From assembly GCA_041689935.1 (NCBI GenBank), contig JBDNFI010000055.1:1-64000 (forward strand): a stretch of DNA of 64,000 nt, in the 5' to 3' direction. The position numbers were made by a program, and so were the translations under genes. This document shows, one piece after another, positions 63,358 through 64,000 of this stretch. Each line of letters begins with the position of its first letter. The stretch's first letter is position 1. Under the pieces are notes generated by a model. The model was not told where the DNA came from. It did not search any database and saw only the letters and a program-made list of their open reading frames with translations. This DNA comes from CAXBDP01 sp041689935 (GTDB lineage Bacteria > Bacteroidota > Bacteroidia > Cytophagales > Cyclobacteriaceae).

Positions 63358-64000
63358 CTATTGTCCGATCGGCACTTTCTTCAATATACTATTGATAATA
63401 TCTTTGGTACTTACTCCATCAGCCTCAGCCTCATAGTTTAAGATTATCCTGTGGTTCATTACATCATGCGCCACGTCTTTGATATCCTCTGGCAATACGT
63501 AATCTCGCTCATCGAAGAAAGCCAAGGCTTTGGCTGCCAAATTCAGATTGATGGTCGCACGTGGCGATGCACCAAATAATATGTAGTCCTTTTCTTTGGT
63601 CAAACCGAATTCGGCTGGGTTTCTTGAAGCAAAGACTAATTCCACAATATACTTCTCCAGCGACTCGGAAATCCGCACATTATTGATCTCCTCGCGAATA
63701 TTGAAAATATCCTGTTTGCTAAGCACCGTTTTCAGATCACTCTTGAATTGTATATTAGACATGCGGCGCATAATTTCCAACTCTTCTTCTCTCGTAGGAT
63801 AGTCCACATGTACTTTCAGCATAAATCTATCCACCTGTGCTTCGGGAAGCGGATAAGTTCCTTCCTGATCTACTGGATTTTGAGTAGCCAATACCAAGAA
63901 GGGCCTATCCAATGCATAAGTAGTCTCACCGATGGTCACTTGCTTTTCCTGCATGGCTTCAAGCAAGGCAGATTGCACTTTGGCCGGAGAGCGGTTTACC
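63358..64000 (-). CDS. MoxR-family AAA+ ATPase, C-terminal part
   Basis: The frame continues beyond the window; about 214 residues are visible. VNRSPAKVQSALLEAMQEKQ, then PFLVLATQNPVDQEGTYPLP and EAQVDRFMLKV give the AAA_3 sensor 1 and arginine-finger region, and the C-terminal lid FGASPRATINLNLAAKALAF follows. The Walker A and B motifs lie outside. MoxR ATPases act as chaperones for metal insertion or for VWA-domain partners and commonly precede DUF58 and VWA genes; none is visible because the downstream side here is the 63.2-kb spacer. It ends near the octamer hairpin. Confidence 0.93.
   Translation of the reverse strand, partial: VNRSPAKVQSALLEAMQEKQVTIGETTYALDRPFLVLATQNPVDQEGTYPLPEAQVDRFMLKVHVDYPTREEELEIMRRMSNIQFKSDLKTVLSKQDIFNIREEINNVRISESLEKYIVELVFASRNPAEFGLTKEKDYILFGASPRATINLNLAAKALAFFDERDYVLPEDIKDVAHDVMNHRIILNYEAEADGVSTKDIINSILKKVPIGQ

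Overview
The window looks like a chromosomal segment of a gliding-type Bacteroidota bacterium, most likely of the order Cytophagales. The evidence is a complete type IX secretion core (PorP/SprF-like protein, gldK, gldL, gldM, gldN), a cargo protein with a type IX C-terminal sorting domain, DUF4221, DUF4271 and DUF6702 family proteins, a TonB-dependent receptor with a carboxypeptidase-like N-terminal domain, Bacteroidota-type -7 boxes (TAnnTTTG), and moderate GC of roughly 40 percent (estimated by eye). No rRNA, tRNA or CRISPR array was recognised.

Layout. 1-1100: decayed mobile DNA, consisting of an integrase N-terminal fragment followed on the minus strand by a group II intron-like stretch. 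1.1-31 kb: mostly housekeeping and cell-envelope genes, including a TonB-domain lipoprotein, a type IX cargo protein, a threonine dehydratase/serine racemase-like enzyme, an Omp85-like barrel, an M16 protease, ileS with a decayed lspA behind it, dgt, M14 and M1 peptidases, and a tight operon hemW-cyclase-DUF721-asparaginase-like-rsmB. This part ends with an Omp85-like protein, DUF4271 and hemD. 31-36.5 kb: the porP-gldKLMN type IX secretion locus. 36.5-40.5 kb: a BlaI/BlaR1-type sensor locus whose M56 protease carries two TonB-receptor-plug-like repeats, next to two small exported proteins with one such repeat each. 40.5-54 kb: a PLP decarboxylase, lipoproteins, DoxX, an inserted REP-associated transposase with a duplicated gene end, a lytic transglycosylase, LOG and TIGR01777 proteins, and a TonB receptor paired with a beta-helix lipoprotein. 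54.5-59.7 kb: an island (alcohol dehydrogenase, hemerythrin, DJ-1/PfpI, TspO-like, outer-membrane barrel) bounded by 350-bp direct repeats that each contain the start of an HTH regulator gene. 59.6-64 kb: the intact HTH regulator, a broken sigma factor, a broken ferredoxin-like gene, a CDGSH-glutamate synthase fusion and a MoxR ATPase cut by the window end.

The strongest unexplained signal is an octamer, GCGGGAGG. It occurs 42 times (20 on the plus strand, 22 on the minus strand by hand count), where an independent-base estimate gives fewer than one. It lies inside genes in all reading frames and both orientations, forms hairpins between genes, and is absent from the interior of the 54.6-59.4 kb island. 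It sits at the left edge of both direct repeats bounding that island. Its density, strand balance and inverted pairs resemble a DNA uptake sequence; a Chi-like recombination signal is the main alternative.
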